Assembly (NCBI GenBank): GCA_903822545.1
Contig: CAIJPN010000068.1
Coordinates: 22,908-86,907 of the forward strand
Source: an uncultured Anaerolineae bacterium
Lineage (GTDB): Bacteria > Chloroflexota > Anaerolineae > Anaerolineales > Villigracilaceae
DNA length: 64,000 nt
Reading direction: 5' to 3'
Shown here: positions 1 to 9,082 of the stretch, piece after piece
Layout of the letters: each line of letters opens with the position of its first letter
Numbering within the stretch: position 1 is the first letter of the stretch
Made by a program: the position numbers and the translations under genes
The notes under the pieces: generated by a model
Databases searched by the model: none
Told to the model about the DNA's origin: nothing
The model's input: only the letters and a program-made list of their open reading frames with translations

Positions 1-1
1 T

Positions 2-3000
2 AACAAAGATGCGGAAGCACCAACAAAACACTATACTCTCGATCAGTTCTTCCAGATAGTTCCTGATCTGGTGTGCATCGCTTCCACAGATGGTTATTTC
101 AAAAAACTCAACCAGGCCTGGGAACAAACTCTCGGGTTTACACTCGACGAACTACTCAGCCAGCCGTTTGTCAATTTCATTCACCCTGACGATATTGAAC
201 CAACCCAGCGGGAAATTGAAAAACAGGTCAATGGCCAAAGCACCATGCGATTTATTAACCGGTATCATACCAAGGACGGTGCTTATCGCTGGTTGGAATG
301 GAACGCTACCCCGGCCGAGGGCGGATCGGTTTTATATGCCATTGCGCGGGATATTACCAGGCAAAAGCAGGTAGAAGAAGCGCTTTATCGCTCGGAGCAG
401 GATCTAATACAATCCCAGGAAATTGCTCGCGTTGGAATCTGGAAATGGGATATCGAAAACGGAGACATCACCTGGTCGGATGAGATGTATCACATCTTCG
501 GCATCGACAAAAACTCTCACACCGGGCGGCTGGGAGATATCATCGCCAGGATTATCCATCCCGATGATCTTCATCTTCTCCTGCCTTCCCGCGCCGGAGT
601 CCTTGCCAAAGAACCAATCGAATATAGAATTATCATGCCCGATCAATCCATCCGCGATATTTGGGCAAAAACAGGGGAGGTCTTTTATAACGTTGATGGC
701 AAACCAGTTTACCTGACAGGAATCGCCCAGGATATTACCGAGCGCAAACAGGCTGAGAAAACTTTACTCCAGGCCAACAACCGTTTGTCATTGGCCCAAC
801 GCTCCGCAGGGGCAGGCGTTTGGGATTGGGATATGATAACCGGCCTGCTGGATTGGTCCCCAGAGCTGTTTCACCTGTTCGGGTTGAATGCGACCATTTC
901 CCCTACCTTTGATGTCTGGCGCAGCGTGCTGCACCCTGAAGATATGCAAATTGCTGAAGATCGGATCAATCAGTCTATTCGGGAGCATATCCCACTAGAC
1001 AATGTTTACCGCATCGTACTTCCATCCCAGGAAATACGCTGGATCAATGCTCTTGGTAACACCATTTACAACGAACTCGGGGAACCGCAACGAATGTCTG
1101 GTATTTGTATTGATATTACAGCCCGAAAGCAAATGGAAGATGCCTTGCGTGAAAGTGAATCTTTTAACCGGGCCATTCTTGACAATTCTCCCATTGGGAT
1201 TTCAGTGCGCAGCCCCAAGGGAAAACTGCTATCGGCCAATGGCGCGTGGAAAAAGCTTTGGGCAATCCCAGACACTGATGTGTGCGACGATATTATGCGT
1301 GAACGGCAAGCATTAAGATTCAACGAGCGGGATGATTACTTGAAGATGCATGCAGATGAAGTGCGGCGTGTGTATGAACAGGGCGGTCATCTTCATCTTC
1401 CAGAGCTAAAAACCACGCACCCCCGCCCAGGCGCTGCCGAATGGATTTCGCAGCATTTCTACGCAATTCCTGATGCGCAGGGAAAAGTTGCGCGGGTTGT
1501 CATACTGACCGAAGATATTAGTGAGCGAAAGCGGAAAGAAGACGCACTGAAGGCGAGCGAGGAGAAGTTTCGAAACCTGGTGGAACAAATGGGTGAGGTT
1601 TTCTACTCCATCGATACGCAGGGTTTAATAGAATACACATCACCATCCATCCAGGCCCTGCTGGGTTTCACCCCTGAAGAACTGCTTGGCCGGAAAGTTT
1701 TTGAGTTGATCCACCCGGAAGATCACGAAAAAGTAGTGCGAGGTCTCAGCGATGCAATCCGCGGAGTTGATTACCCAACCGAGTTCCGTATCGTTGATAA
1801 ATCAGGCTCATTTCACTGGGTCAGGAGTTCAGATCGGGCTGTTGTGCGGGATGGCCAGGTGGTTGGGCTTCAGGGGATCTGCGAGGATATTACCGAGCGC
1901 AAGCGGGCAGAAGATGTGATGAAAGAAAATGAAGAAAAGTTGCGGACGGTCCTGAATACCATGGAAGAGGGGCTGGCGTTAAATGAACTGATCTTTGATG
2001 AAAATGGGGATGCTGTGGATTACAGGATTTTGGAAGTAAATACAGCCTTTGAGGAGATATCATTCCTGACCCGTGAACAAGCAATTGGCAAAACAGCGAC
2101 AGAAATTTACTTTATGGAACCTGCCCAAATTACTGCGTTTTGGAAAGCGCACCAGAACGATGATCACGCCATCAAATCAGATATGTACATTCCCGAAATT
2201 AACAAATGGCGGCATATTTCCACATCCAAGATAGCCGGGAATAAATTTGCAACCCTTTTCTTTGATAATACTGAGCAGAAGAATGTGGAAATTGCCCTGA
2301 GAGAAAGCCAGGAGCGCTTTTCCAACGCTTTTGAATTTGCGCCCATTGGCATGGCGCTTGTTTCACCAGAAGGAAGCTTGCTCAAGGTAAATCGGGCGGT
2401 TTGCAACATGCTTGGATATTCTGGGGATGAATTGCTGGAAACCAGCTTCCAAACCATCACTCATCCTGATGATTTGAACGCTGATCAGGGATATGTGGAG
2501 CAAATGCTGTGTGGGGGACTCACCACCTACCAGATGCAAAAACGATATATTCACAAGTCAGGGGATATTGTTTGGGTATTGCTCGGTGCATCACTTGTCT
2601 GTGATGGAAAAGGCAAACCGCAATATTTCATTCACCAGGTTGTTAATATCACTGAACGCAAAAAAGCTGAGGAAGCGCTACGTCAAAACGAAGAGATGCT
2701 GCGCACCCTGTTTGATAACTCACCTATTGGCCTGGAAATTTATGACCGGCAGGCTATTGTGCGCCAGTGTAACCGCAAGGGCTACGAGATGTTTGGTATG
2801 ATGCCCAGTAACGTTATTGGCAAATTCAACTTGCGTGACGATCCAAATTATCAATATCCCGATGTATGGGAACGCCTGAATCGTGGCGAGGAAGTGCGGC
2901 ATGAGATCGCATTTTCTTTTGATAAAACGCCTTATCCCACAAATAAAACCGGAATCAGCTATTACCATATCATTACAACGCCAATCCCAGTGGAAATTTC

Positions 3001-3709
3001 CCCTGGGATTGGCTACATCATGCAAATCCTTGATGTCACCGAGCGCAAGCTGGCGGATGAGCAGATCAAGAAATCTCTTTCTGAGAAAGAAACTTTGCTG
3101 CGCGAACTGTATCACCGCACTAAAAACAACATGGCAGTCATTATTGCCCTGCTCGACATCCAGTCTGATGGTTTTGATGATGTGCGGCTGCGGGAGGCGT
3201 TCGCCGATGCCCAAAACCGCATCCATTCGATGGCGCTGGTGCACCAAAAGCTTTACGAATCCCAGGATATTTCGCGGATCAACCTGAAAGATTACACCAC
3301 CGACCTCATCGAACTGATGCTAAAAAGTTATAATATCGCGCCATCTCGAATCTCGATCGTTTCCTCGATGGAAGATGTCTTCGTCCTGATCGATAGCGCC
3401 GTTCCGTGCGGGCTGGTGCTGAATGAGTTGATTTCTAACGCACTCAAATATGCCTTCCCAAATGAGATGAATGGCGAGATCAGGATTGGTTTGCACAGAA
3501 CGGAACAAGGTGTGATCGAGCTTGATATTGCTGATAATGGTGTGGGGGTGCCGCCCGGTTTCGATTTCCGCCGGGATGGGCAGCTTGGCACCCAGACCTT
3601 ATTCCTGCTTGCAGAAAACCAGCTCCAGGGGCAGATAACTTTTGATACCCACCAGGGTGTGGCCTGTAAGATCAGGTTCCAAGATATTTATTATCAGCCC
3701 CGGATATAG
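2..3709 (+). CDS. Multi-PAS sensor histidine kinase (HisKA_2 type), 5' end missing
   Basis: The frame is open to the left edge, and residues before the first GTG (position 71) already belong to a PAS domain (FFQIVPDLV), so the true start lies outside the window. About 1,235 residues are visible. Eight consecutive PAS/PAC units can be counted, each ending in a DIT/DVT-E-R-K type motif followed by a short coiled linker. The C-terminal part has an H-box of the HisKA_2 class (ELYHRTKNN, His about visible residue 1038), an N-box (NELISNALKY) and a G1 box (DNGVGVP). No membrane segment is seen in the visible part, so this half is probably cytosolic. It is followed after 2 nt by a receiver-only regulator, its likely phosphotransfer partner. 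Signals are unknown; PAS domains may bind ligands, haem or flavin. Confidence 0.93.
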   Translation, partial: NKDAEAPTKHYTLDQFFQIVPDLVCIASTDGYFKKLNQAWEQTLGFTLDELLSQPFVNFIHPDDIEPTQREIEKQVNGQSTMRFINRYHTKDGAYRWLEWNATPAEGGSVLYAIARDITRQKQVEEALYRSEQDLIQSQEIARVGIWKWDIENGDITWSDEMYHIFGIDKNSHTGRLGDIIARIIHPDDLHLLLPSRAGVLAKEPIEYRIIMPDQSIRDIWAKTGEVFYNVDGKPVYLTGIAQDITERKQAEKTLLQANNRLSLAQRSAGAGVWDWDMITGLLDWSPELFHLFGLNATISPTFDVWRSVLHPEDMQIAEDRINQSIREHIPLDNVYRIVLPSQEIRWINALGNTIYNELGEPQRMSGICIDITARKQMEDALRESESFNRAILDNSPIGISVRSPKGKLLSANGAWKKLWAIPDTDVCDDIMRERQALRFNERDDYLKMHADEVRRVYEQGGHLHLPELKTTHPRPGAAEWISQHFYAIPDAQGKVARVVILTEDISERKRKEDALKASEEKFRNLVEQMGEVFYSIDTQGLIEYTSPSIQALLGFTPEELLGRKVFELIHPEDHEKVVRGLSDAIRGVDYPTEFRIVDKSGSFHWVRSSDRAVVRDGQVVGLQGICEDITERKRAEDVMKENEEKLRTVLNTMEEGLALNELIFDENGDAVDYRILEVNTAFEEISFLTREQAIGKTATEIYFMEPAQITAFWKAHQNDDHAIKSDMYIPEINKWRHISTSKIAGNKFATLFFDNTEQKNVEIALRESQERFSNAFEFAPIGMALVSPEGSLLKVNRAVCNMLGYSGDELLETSFQTITHPDDLNADQGYVEQMLCGGLTTYQMQKRYIHKSGDIVWVLLGASLVCDGKGKPQYFIHQVVNITERKKAEEALRQNEEMLRTLFDNSPIGLEIYDRQAIVRQCNRKGYEMFGMMPSNVIGKFNLRDDPNYQYPDVWERLNRGEEVRHEIAFSFDKTPYPTNKTGISYYHIITTPIPVEISPGIGYIMQILDVTERKLADEQIKKSLSEKETLLRELYHRTKNNMAVIIALLDIQSDGFDDVRLREAFADAQNRIHSMALVHQKLYESQDISRINLKDYTTDLIELMLKSYNIAPSRISIVSSMEDVFVLIDSAVPCGLVLNELISNALKYAFPNEMNGEIRIGLHRTEQGVIELDIADNGVGVPPGFDFRRDGQLGTQTLFLLAENQLQGQITFDTHQGVACKIRFQDIYYQPRI

Positions 3710-3711
3710 CT

Positions 3712-4083
3712 ATGAAGAAATTGAGATGCCTGATCGTTGAAGATGAAGCCTTGATCGCTTTTCAACTGAAAACGAACCTGACACGCAGCGGGTATGATGT
3801 CTGCGGTGTGGCGACGCGTGGGGAACAAGCGGTGGAAGCTGCACGGGTGGAAAACCCCGAGGTTATCTTAATGGATATTCGCCTGTTGGGCGTTATGGAT
3901 GGGATCGAAGCGGCTCAGCATATCAAGGTGTTCTGCCCGGCGCATATTATCTTTACTACCGGATATTCTGACCCCAGGTTGAAGGAACGCGCCATGGCGT
4001 TGAGTCCGGTTGCATACCTGGTCAAACCCGTCAGTGTCAGTCAGATTACTGCTGCGCTGGAGTCGGTTTACAGGGTAGACTGA
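3712..4083 (+). CDS. Single-domain response regulator (CheY-like receiver)
   Basis: A 123-residue receiver domain with acidic pocket E10-D11, phospho-acceptor D55 (VILMDIR), T83 and the conserved lysine K105 (YLVKPVS). There is no output domain, so it acts by protein contact or phosphorelay. It begins 2 nt after the multi-PAS kinase stop and is very likely its cognate partner. The E-D-E start and the LMDIR motif are typical of receivers paired with HisKA_2 kinases. Confidence 0.93.
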   Translation: MKKLRCLIVEDEALIAFQLKTNLTRSGYDVCGVATRGEQAVEAARVENPEVILMDIRLLGVMDGIEAAQHIKVFCPAHIIFTTGYSDPRLKERAMALSPVAYLVKPVSVSQITAALESVYRVD

Positions 4084-4244
4084 AAATGCCCGGGCTTTTG
4101 GCGTTTGCCCATGGCGGTCACATTCCCAGTGTGGCCATCGATTTTAATTCGCTCGATTGTGACGAATGCACATCATCACACAATGCTCGCAGCTGTGACC
4201 TGGAAAAAAGAAGGGCATAATGGATGCGCCCGGAAGGTCACCCC

Positions 4245-4258
4245 GCCTGGGGCCAGGC
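4245..4258. repeat. Small inverted repeat in the gap before the ABC genes
   Basis: The 192-nt gap 4084-4275 contains a 6-bp inverted repeat, GCCTGG-GG-CCAGGC, followed by TGATTTT. A CATAAT hexamer at 4215-4220 could be a -10 box for the ABC operon. Neither is strong enough to call a terminator or promoter firmly. Confidence 0.3.
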
Positions 4259-4275
4259 TGATTTTAGGAACTAAG

Positions 4276-6156
4276 ATGAACCACCCAAATATCATTATTC
4301 AAATGCAAGATGTAGTCAAACGCTTTAACACGGGTGATCTCCCGTTTATGGCGCTGAAAAATGTCACACTTGATATTCGTCAGGGCGAATTCCTGGGGAT
4401 TACAGGCAAATCGGGGGCTGGGAAAACTACATTGTTAAACATGATTGCCGGGGTGAGTGAAGTGACTTCCGGGAAGATCCTGTTTCACTGGGTGGGGGAA
4501 GGCCGGGCAGTGGACAACCCGCCTGTGTCCATCCAATCCCTGAGCGAGGACAAACTGGCTCAATGGCGAGGTGAACACCTGGGGATTATTTACCAGTCCT
4601 TCGAGTTGATGCCCACCCTCAGCCTGCTTAAAAATGTGATGCTCCCGCCCGACTTTTTGGGCAGCTACCAGCCGCTCATCACCAAACAGCGCGCGCTCGA
4701 ACTGCTGGAGATGGTGGAACTGGCTGAACATGCTCACAAGATCCCCGCGCACATTTCGGGCGGACAAAAACAGCGCGTGGCGATTGCCCGGGCGCTGGTC
4801 AATGATCCGCACCTGATCATCGCTGATGAACCGACCGGCAACCTGGACAGCGTGACCGCCGAAACGATTTTGCAGATTTTCGAAAAACTGGTGGCGCAGG
4901 GCAAAACCATCGTCATGGTGACGCACGATGAGAGTTTCGCGCCGCGTTTCACCCGCCGCCTGCAAATTGTAGATGGTGTGGTGAGCGAACCAGGCGGGGC
5001 CGCAAAAGCCACACGCCGCGAACATGCCCACATTGTCGCTGCGCACCGCCCCAAACACCGGGAGGGCGAAATGCCCGCCATCATCCTGCGCAATGTGGAT
5101 AAGGTTTATGAAAACGCGGCAGGCACATTCCGGGCGTTGAAAAAGATCAACCTGCAGCTCAGTGCCGGGCAATTTATCTCGATTGTGGGCAAATCGGGCT
5201 GCGGAAAATCCACCCTGCTGAACATGGTCACGGGTATCGATCACCCTACCAGTGGCGATGTGCTGATCGCTGGTGAGCGTATCTATGAGATGAGTGAGAG
5301 CGAGCGCGCCCTGTGGCGCGGTAAAAACATGGGGGTGGTCTTCCAGTTTTTCCAACTGCTGCCCACCCTGACTTTGCTCGAAAATACCATGCTCCCAATG
5401 GATTATTGCAACATGTATTCGCCAAATGAGCGCCGCAGCCGGGCTATGGAACTGCTTAAAATGGTGGGGCTGGAGGAGCAGGCCAATAAACTCCCGACCG
5501 CCGTTTCCAGCGGGCAGCAGCAGTGCGCCGCCATCGCGCGCGCGCTGGCCACCGACCCAGCCATCATCCTGGCCGATGAGCCGACCGGAAATCTCGACTC
5601 GCGCTCGGCTGAGACGGTTTTACAGCTTTTTGAGCGCCTGGCCCAGCAGGGCAAGACCATCCTGATCGTGACGCACGACCCGTCCATCACCCTGCGCACC
5701 GACCAGACGATTATTCTCTCGGATGGGGAGATTATCGACCCGATTGTGGCGCGCGCCCTGCCCTACCTGACACATCCGCAAATGCTGGCAGCCACGAAAA
5801 CAGCCGAAAAACGGAAGGCAGCTCCGGGGCATGCCATCCTGAAGCGGGGCGAAGCGGTCGAGTACTTCTTCATTGTCACCAGGGGTGAAGTGGATATCAT
5901 CATGGAAAACTTTTTCCGCAAGGAAGTGGCGCTAACCCGCCTGGGGCCGGGGCAATTCTTTGGCGAAATTGAGCTGATGCAGGGCGGGCAGGCCGTGGCG
6001 CATGTCCGCGCTGCCGAACAGGGCGCGGAACTGGCACTTATCCCCAAATCACTGTTTTATGAGTTGATCGACGGTTCGCCGCTGACACGTTCCGCCCTGC
6101 ATGAGGCTGCCACACGCCACAAAACCGAACACGAGAGAAGGAAATTCAGCCGATGA
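4276..6156 (+). CDS. Tandem ABC ATPase fused to a cyclic-nucleotide-binding-like domain
   Basis: The ATG at 4276 is preceded by AGGA at a 6-nt distance and begins directly at ABC homology (626 aa); the open frame upstream of it lacks homology. First NBD (about residues 5-240): Walker A GKSGAGKTT, Q-loop YQSF, signature SGGQKQR, Walker B LIIADEP, H-loop VTHDE. Second NBD (about 265-500): Walker A GKSGCGKST, degenerate signature SSGQQQC, Walker B IILADEP. Residues about 515-620 resemble a cNMP-binding domain (GEAVEYFFIV, then GQFFGEIELM). NBDs of this LolD/MacB class pair with FtsX-like permeases, and the permease gene overlaps by 4 nt. Two fused NBDs plus a regulatory domain in one chain is unusual. 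The poor second signature suggests asymmetric ATP hydrolysis (inference). Confidence 0.88.
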   Translation: MNHPNIIIQMQDVVKRFNTGDLPFMALKNVTLDIRQGEFLGITGKSGAGKTTLLNMIAGVSEVTSGKILFHWVGEGRAVDNPPVSIQSLSEDKLAQWRGEHLGIIYQSFELMPTLSLLKNVMLPPDFLGSYQPLITKQRALELLEMVELAEHAHKIPAHISGGQKQRVAIARALVNDPHLIIADEPTGNLDSVTAETILQIFEKLVAQGKTIVMVTHDESFAPRFTRRLQIVDGVVSEPGGAAKATRREHAHIVAAHRPKHREGEMPAIILRNVDKVYENAAGTFRALKKINLQLSAGQFISIVGKSGCGKSTLLNMVTGIDHPTSGDVLIAGERIYEMSESERALWRGKNMGVVFQFFQLLPTLTLLENTMLPMDYCNMYSPNERRSRAMELLKMVGLEEQANKLPTAVSSGQQQCAAIARALATDPAIILADEPTGNLDSRSAETVLQLFERLAQQGKTILIVTHDPSITLRTDQTIILSDGEIIDPIVARALPYLTHPQMLAATKTAEKRKAAPGHAILKRGEAVEYFFIVTRGEVDIIMENFFRKEVALTRLGPGQFFGEIELMQGGQAVAHVRAAEQGAELALIPKSLFYELIDGSPLTRSALHEAATRHKTEHERRKFSR

Positions 6157-8558
6157 GCGCAGAATTGAAACCCAATCTCTTATCCCCGCGCTGGAGCAAG
6201 GTTTTCACCGACCTGTGGGATGATAAAACCCGCACCGGGCTGGTGGTGGCGTCGATTGCGGCGGGCGTTTTTGCCATCGGGATGATACTCAGCGCCTACC
6301 TGATCATGCGCGCCGATATTGACCGCAGTTACCAGGCCGTCAACCCGCCCAATATCGAAGTCCAGACCGACCCGTTTGACGATCAGCTGGTTCAGACCAT
6401 CCAGCTGGTGCCCGGCGTGAAAGATGTGGAAGGCCGCTACATCCTGGGTGTGCGGGCGCGGCGCGGCGCCGAAGACTGGATGAAATTGACCCTGGTGGGG
6501 CTGGATACCCTGGAGAGCCGCATCAACCTGCGCGTGCCGGTGGAAGGCGTGGGCCTGGCCGGGAAGGATGAAGCGCTCATCAGCCAGGATGTGATGCACC
6601 TCAGCGGCCTGCACGTGGGTGATGTGATCGAGGTCGAACTGCCCGATGGCTCTAGCCACACCCTGAGCGTGGTTGGGCTGGTGGCCGACCAGACAACCTC
6701 CAAGCCAGACCCGGCTGCCAACAACCTGATGTTCATCACCGATGACACGATGCGATCGATGGGACTGGATGGCTCGTTTAACCAGCTTTACCTGACCGTG
6801 CAAAACGGCGGCAATAGCCAATTTATCGACAGTGTGGCGACTGCCATCCAGGATAAAGTGGAAAAAAGCGGGCGGACGGTCTACCGCGTGGATCAATATC
6901 TTTCCACTGAACACCCCATGACCGATATCACTTTTATCATTATCGGTATCCTGGCGGTGCTGGGCGGATTGATCACTATTTTGAGCAGTTCGCTGATCGT
7001 CAACACGCTCAACGCCCTGCTGGCCCAACAGCTGCGCCAGATCGGCGTGATGAAGCTGGTAGGGGCGCGCAGCCGTCAGATTTTGGGGATGTACCTGGTT
7101 TTGGTGATTTCATATGGCGTCATCGCGCTGGTCATCGCCATCCCGCTCGGCGCGCTGGGCGGCTATGGGCTGGCATCCTTCATGGCCTACCTGCTGGGTG
7201 CGGTGCTGGGGGGCTTTCGCTTCGAGCCGCTGGCCATCCTGGCCCAAACGCTGGTCGCCATCTTGATTCCCCTGGGTGCGGGCTTTGTCCCGGTCAATAA
7301 CGGCGCCAAAACCAGCGTGTTGGAAGCCATCAGCAACTATCGCCCTGGCGGTGACCCTGGAACCAACACCCAAAGCCGTTTTTCTGGCTGGATCAGTGGC
7401 ATCTCCCGCCCGATCCTGCTCTCGTTTCGAAATACATTTCGCAAGCGAGGGCGTTTACTCCTGACCATTTTCACGCTGACCGTTGCCGGGGCTGTTTTCA
7501 TCGCTGTTTTCAACGTCCGCGACTCGCTGACCGCTGTGATGGAAAACCTGCTGCAACACTACATGGGCGATGTCACCGTCAACTTCAGCCAGCCTTACCG
7601 GGTCAACGACATCCAGAAAACCCTGCTGCAAATCCCTGGCGTGGAAGGTGTGGAGGGCTGGTCGGGCGCCTCGGGCGAGATTTGGGACGAGAACGACAAC
7701 TTTGTCACCAATCTCTCCATTGTTGGCCCGCCGCAAGATTCCAAACTGCTCAACCTGCGCCTGGTGGCGGGCCGCTGGCTCCAGCCGGGTGAGAAAAAAG
7801 CCCTTGTGGTCTCTGACAGCCTGTACCTGACCTACCCCAACCTGAAACCCGGCGACCAACTCACCATTAAACTCCCCGGCCAGCGCAAAGAGTCCTGGAC
7901 GGTAGTGGGCGTCTTCCCCTTCCTGGCCATGTTCGGCGACCCAATGGCTTACGCCAACTTTGAATATGTGGCCGCCCAAACCCACATGGCCAACCGGACG
8001 GTCACCTACCGCATCATCACCCGGCTGCATGACCCTGAATCTAACCTGGAACTGACCCGCAACGTTGACACTTACCTAACCCAGCGCAATTTCGCCGTCC
8101 AAAGCGTGGAATCGGGTTCAGCCCTGCGCCAAAAAGCAAGCATCGCCATCAACGTGGTGATCGTTTTCCTGCTGATTATGGCAGTGTTGACTGCCTTTGT
8201 CGGCAGCATGGGCCTGACGGGGGCCATGAGCATCAACGTGCTCGAGCGCACCCGCGAAATCGGCGTGATGCGCACCATCGGCGCGGTGGATAAGGTCATC
8301 ATGCAGTCGGTCATTATCGAAGGGTTGGTGATCGGCCTGATCACCTGGGTGCTGGCCATTGGCGTATCTTTCCCTATCGGCTACACCCTGCTGGGAATCA
8401 TTAGCAAAGCCCTCGGCACACCCATGGACCTGACTTTTACCCCGCTCGGAATATTGCTCTGGCTGGGAGTGGTCATCATCCTTTCGGTATTTGCCAGCAT
8501 CATGCCCGCCCGCAACGCCGCCAGGCTGACCATCAACGAAGTGCTGGCTTACGAGTAG
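6153..8558 (+). CDS. FtsX/MacB-type ABC permease, duplicated
   Basis: An 801-residue membrane protein overlapping the ATPase gene by ATGA, so translation is probably coupled. It holds two copies of the layout TM segment, extracytoplasmic MacB_PCD-like domain, FtsX TM bundle. The first TM is near residue 30, a TM bundle spans about 255-385, a second anchor is near 430, and a final bundle spans about 670-790. The motif before the C-terminal bundle (ERTREIGVMRTIGA) and its first-half equivalent (LRQIGVMKLVGA) are the FtsX coupling region. Such permeases act in lipoprotein or lipid extraction or mechanotransmission rather than bulk transport. The fused ATPase would supply both NBDs from one chain. 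Confidence 0.9.
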   Translation: MSAELKPNLLSPRWSKVFTDLWDDKTRTGLVVASIAAGVFAIGMILSAYLIMRADIDRSYQAVNPPNIEVQTDPFDDQLVQTIQLVPGVKDVEGRYILGVRARRGAEDWMKLTLVGLDTLESRINLRVPVEGVGLAGKDEALISQDVMHLSGLHVGDVIEVELPDGSSHTLSVVGLVADQTTSKPDPAANNLMFITDDTMRSMGLDGSFNQLYLTVQNGGNSQFIDSVATAIQDKVEKSGRTVYRVDQYLSTEHPMTDITFIIIGILAVLGGLITILSSSLIVNTLNALLAQQLRQIGVMKLVGARSRQILGMYLVLVISYGVIALVIAIPLGALGGYGLASFMAYLLGAVLGGFRFEPLAILAQTLVAILIPLGAGFVPVNNGAKTSVLEAISNYRPGGDPGTNTQSRFSGWISGISRPILLSFRNTFRKRGRLLLTIFTLTVAGAVFIAVFNVRDSLTAVMENLLQHYMGDVTVNFSQPYRVNDIQKTLLQIPGVEGVEGWSGASGEIWDENDNFVTNLSIVGPPQDSKLLNLRLVAGRWLQPGEKKALVVSDSLYLTYPNLKPGDQLTIKLPGQRKESWTVVGVFPFLAMFGDPMAYANFEYVAAQTHMANRTVTYRIITRLHDPESNLELTRNVDTYLTQRNFAVQSVESGSALRQKASIAINVVIVFLLIMAVLTAFVGSMGLTGAMSINVLERTREIGVMRTIGAVDKVIMQSVIIEGLVIGLITWVLAIGVSFPIGYTLLGIISKALGTPMDLTFTPLGILLWLGVVIILSVFASIMPARNAARLTINEVLAYE

Positions 8559-8572
8559 CATTGTGCGCAATC

Positions 8573-8602
8573 GGCAGGACAAATCTGCAGATTTGTCCTG
8601 CC
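8573..8602. repeat. Perfect 30-bp palindrome between convergent genes
   Basis: GGCAGGACAAATCT-GC and its exact reverse complement form an uninterrupted 30-bp palindrome just after the permease stop, between two convergent genes. It can form a long hairpin on either strand and may act as a bidirectional terminator, though it has no T-tract. It may also be one member of the dispersed palindromic repeats seen elsewhere in the window. Confidence 0.7.
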
Positions 8603-8614
8603 GCAAACCGCCTG

Positions 8615-9082
8615 TTACCCAACCTTCGTCACCGTGTCCCAATGCTCTCGGATGTGTGCCAGCGCCCGCTCGGCCCAAATTTGCAGCGTGCGCTCTCCCT
8701 GGGTTTCGTGGCGGCTCAGGCGGCTCCAGGCCTCGGGTGGCAGGGTAGAGAATACAGCCGCCAGGTCATCCACGTCTGCCTTAAACTGATTCAAAATCGC
8801 ATCTAACGGCTCGGCGGCATCATAATGCTCCGCCATCCAGGCCTCGGCATCAAAATTGGGGAAAACCGGCTCATCCTCCGCCAGTGTCCGGCGCATACGC
8901 ATCCCGTAAACCTGCAAATGCACATCGCGGGTATGCGCCGCCAGCTGGTGAACTGTCCACCCACCCGGTTGAGTATCGTGCGGGTCAGCCACTGCCCGGC
9001 AGGCCGCACAAAAACCATCGGCAGCCGACACAATGCCAGCCAGCAAGCGTTCCCGGTAGCGCAAAACTTCCTTGTTTTTCAT
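8615..9082 (-). CDS. DinB/mycothiol-dependent-maleylpyruvate-isomerase-fold protein
   Basis: A 155-residue protein with the DinB_2-like pattern: a first helix, then W-T-V-H-Q-L-A-A-H (a metal-ligand His region), a central helix and a C-terminal HIREHWDTV segment that supplies further histidines. Members are four-helix bundles, often with three metal-binding histidines and thiol-related or unknown functions. A strong GGAGGAAGT precedes the ATG, and the start overlaps the end of the SDR gene by ATGA, so the two are co-translated. The specific substrate cannot be inferred. Confidence 0.75.
   Translation of the reverse strand: MKNKEVLRYRERLLAGIVSAADGFCAACRAVADPHDTQPGGWTVHQLAAHTRDVHLQVYGMRMRRTLAEDEPVFPNFDAEAWMAEHYDAAEPLDAILNQFKADVDDLAAVFSTLPPEAWSRLSRHETQGERTLQIWAERALAHIREHWDTVTKVG

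Noticed and set aside
71..73. GTG as start of the multi-PAS kinase
   Set aside because: The frame is open to base 2 and the residues before the GTG already match the first strand and helix of a PAS domain, so the real start is outside the window.
4105..4275. N-terminal extension of the ABC ATPase
   Set aside because: The 57 extra residues lack ABC homology and have no ribosome binding site, whereas the ATG at 4276 has AGGA at the right distance.
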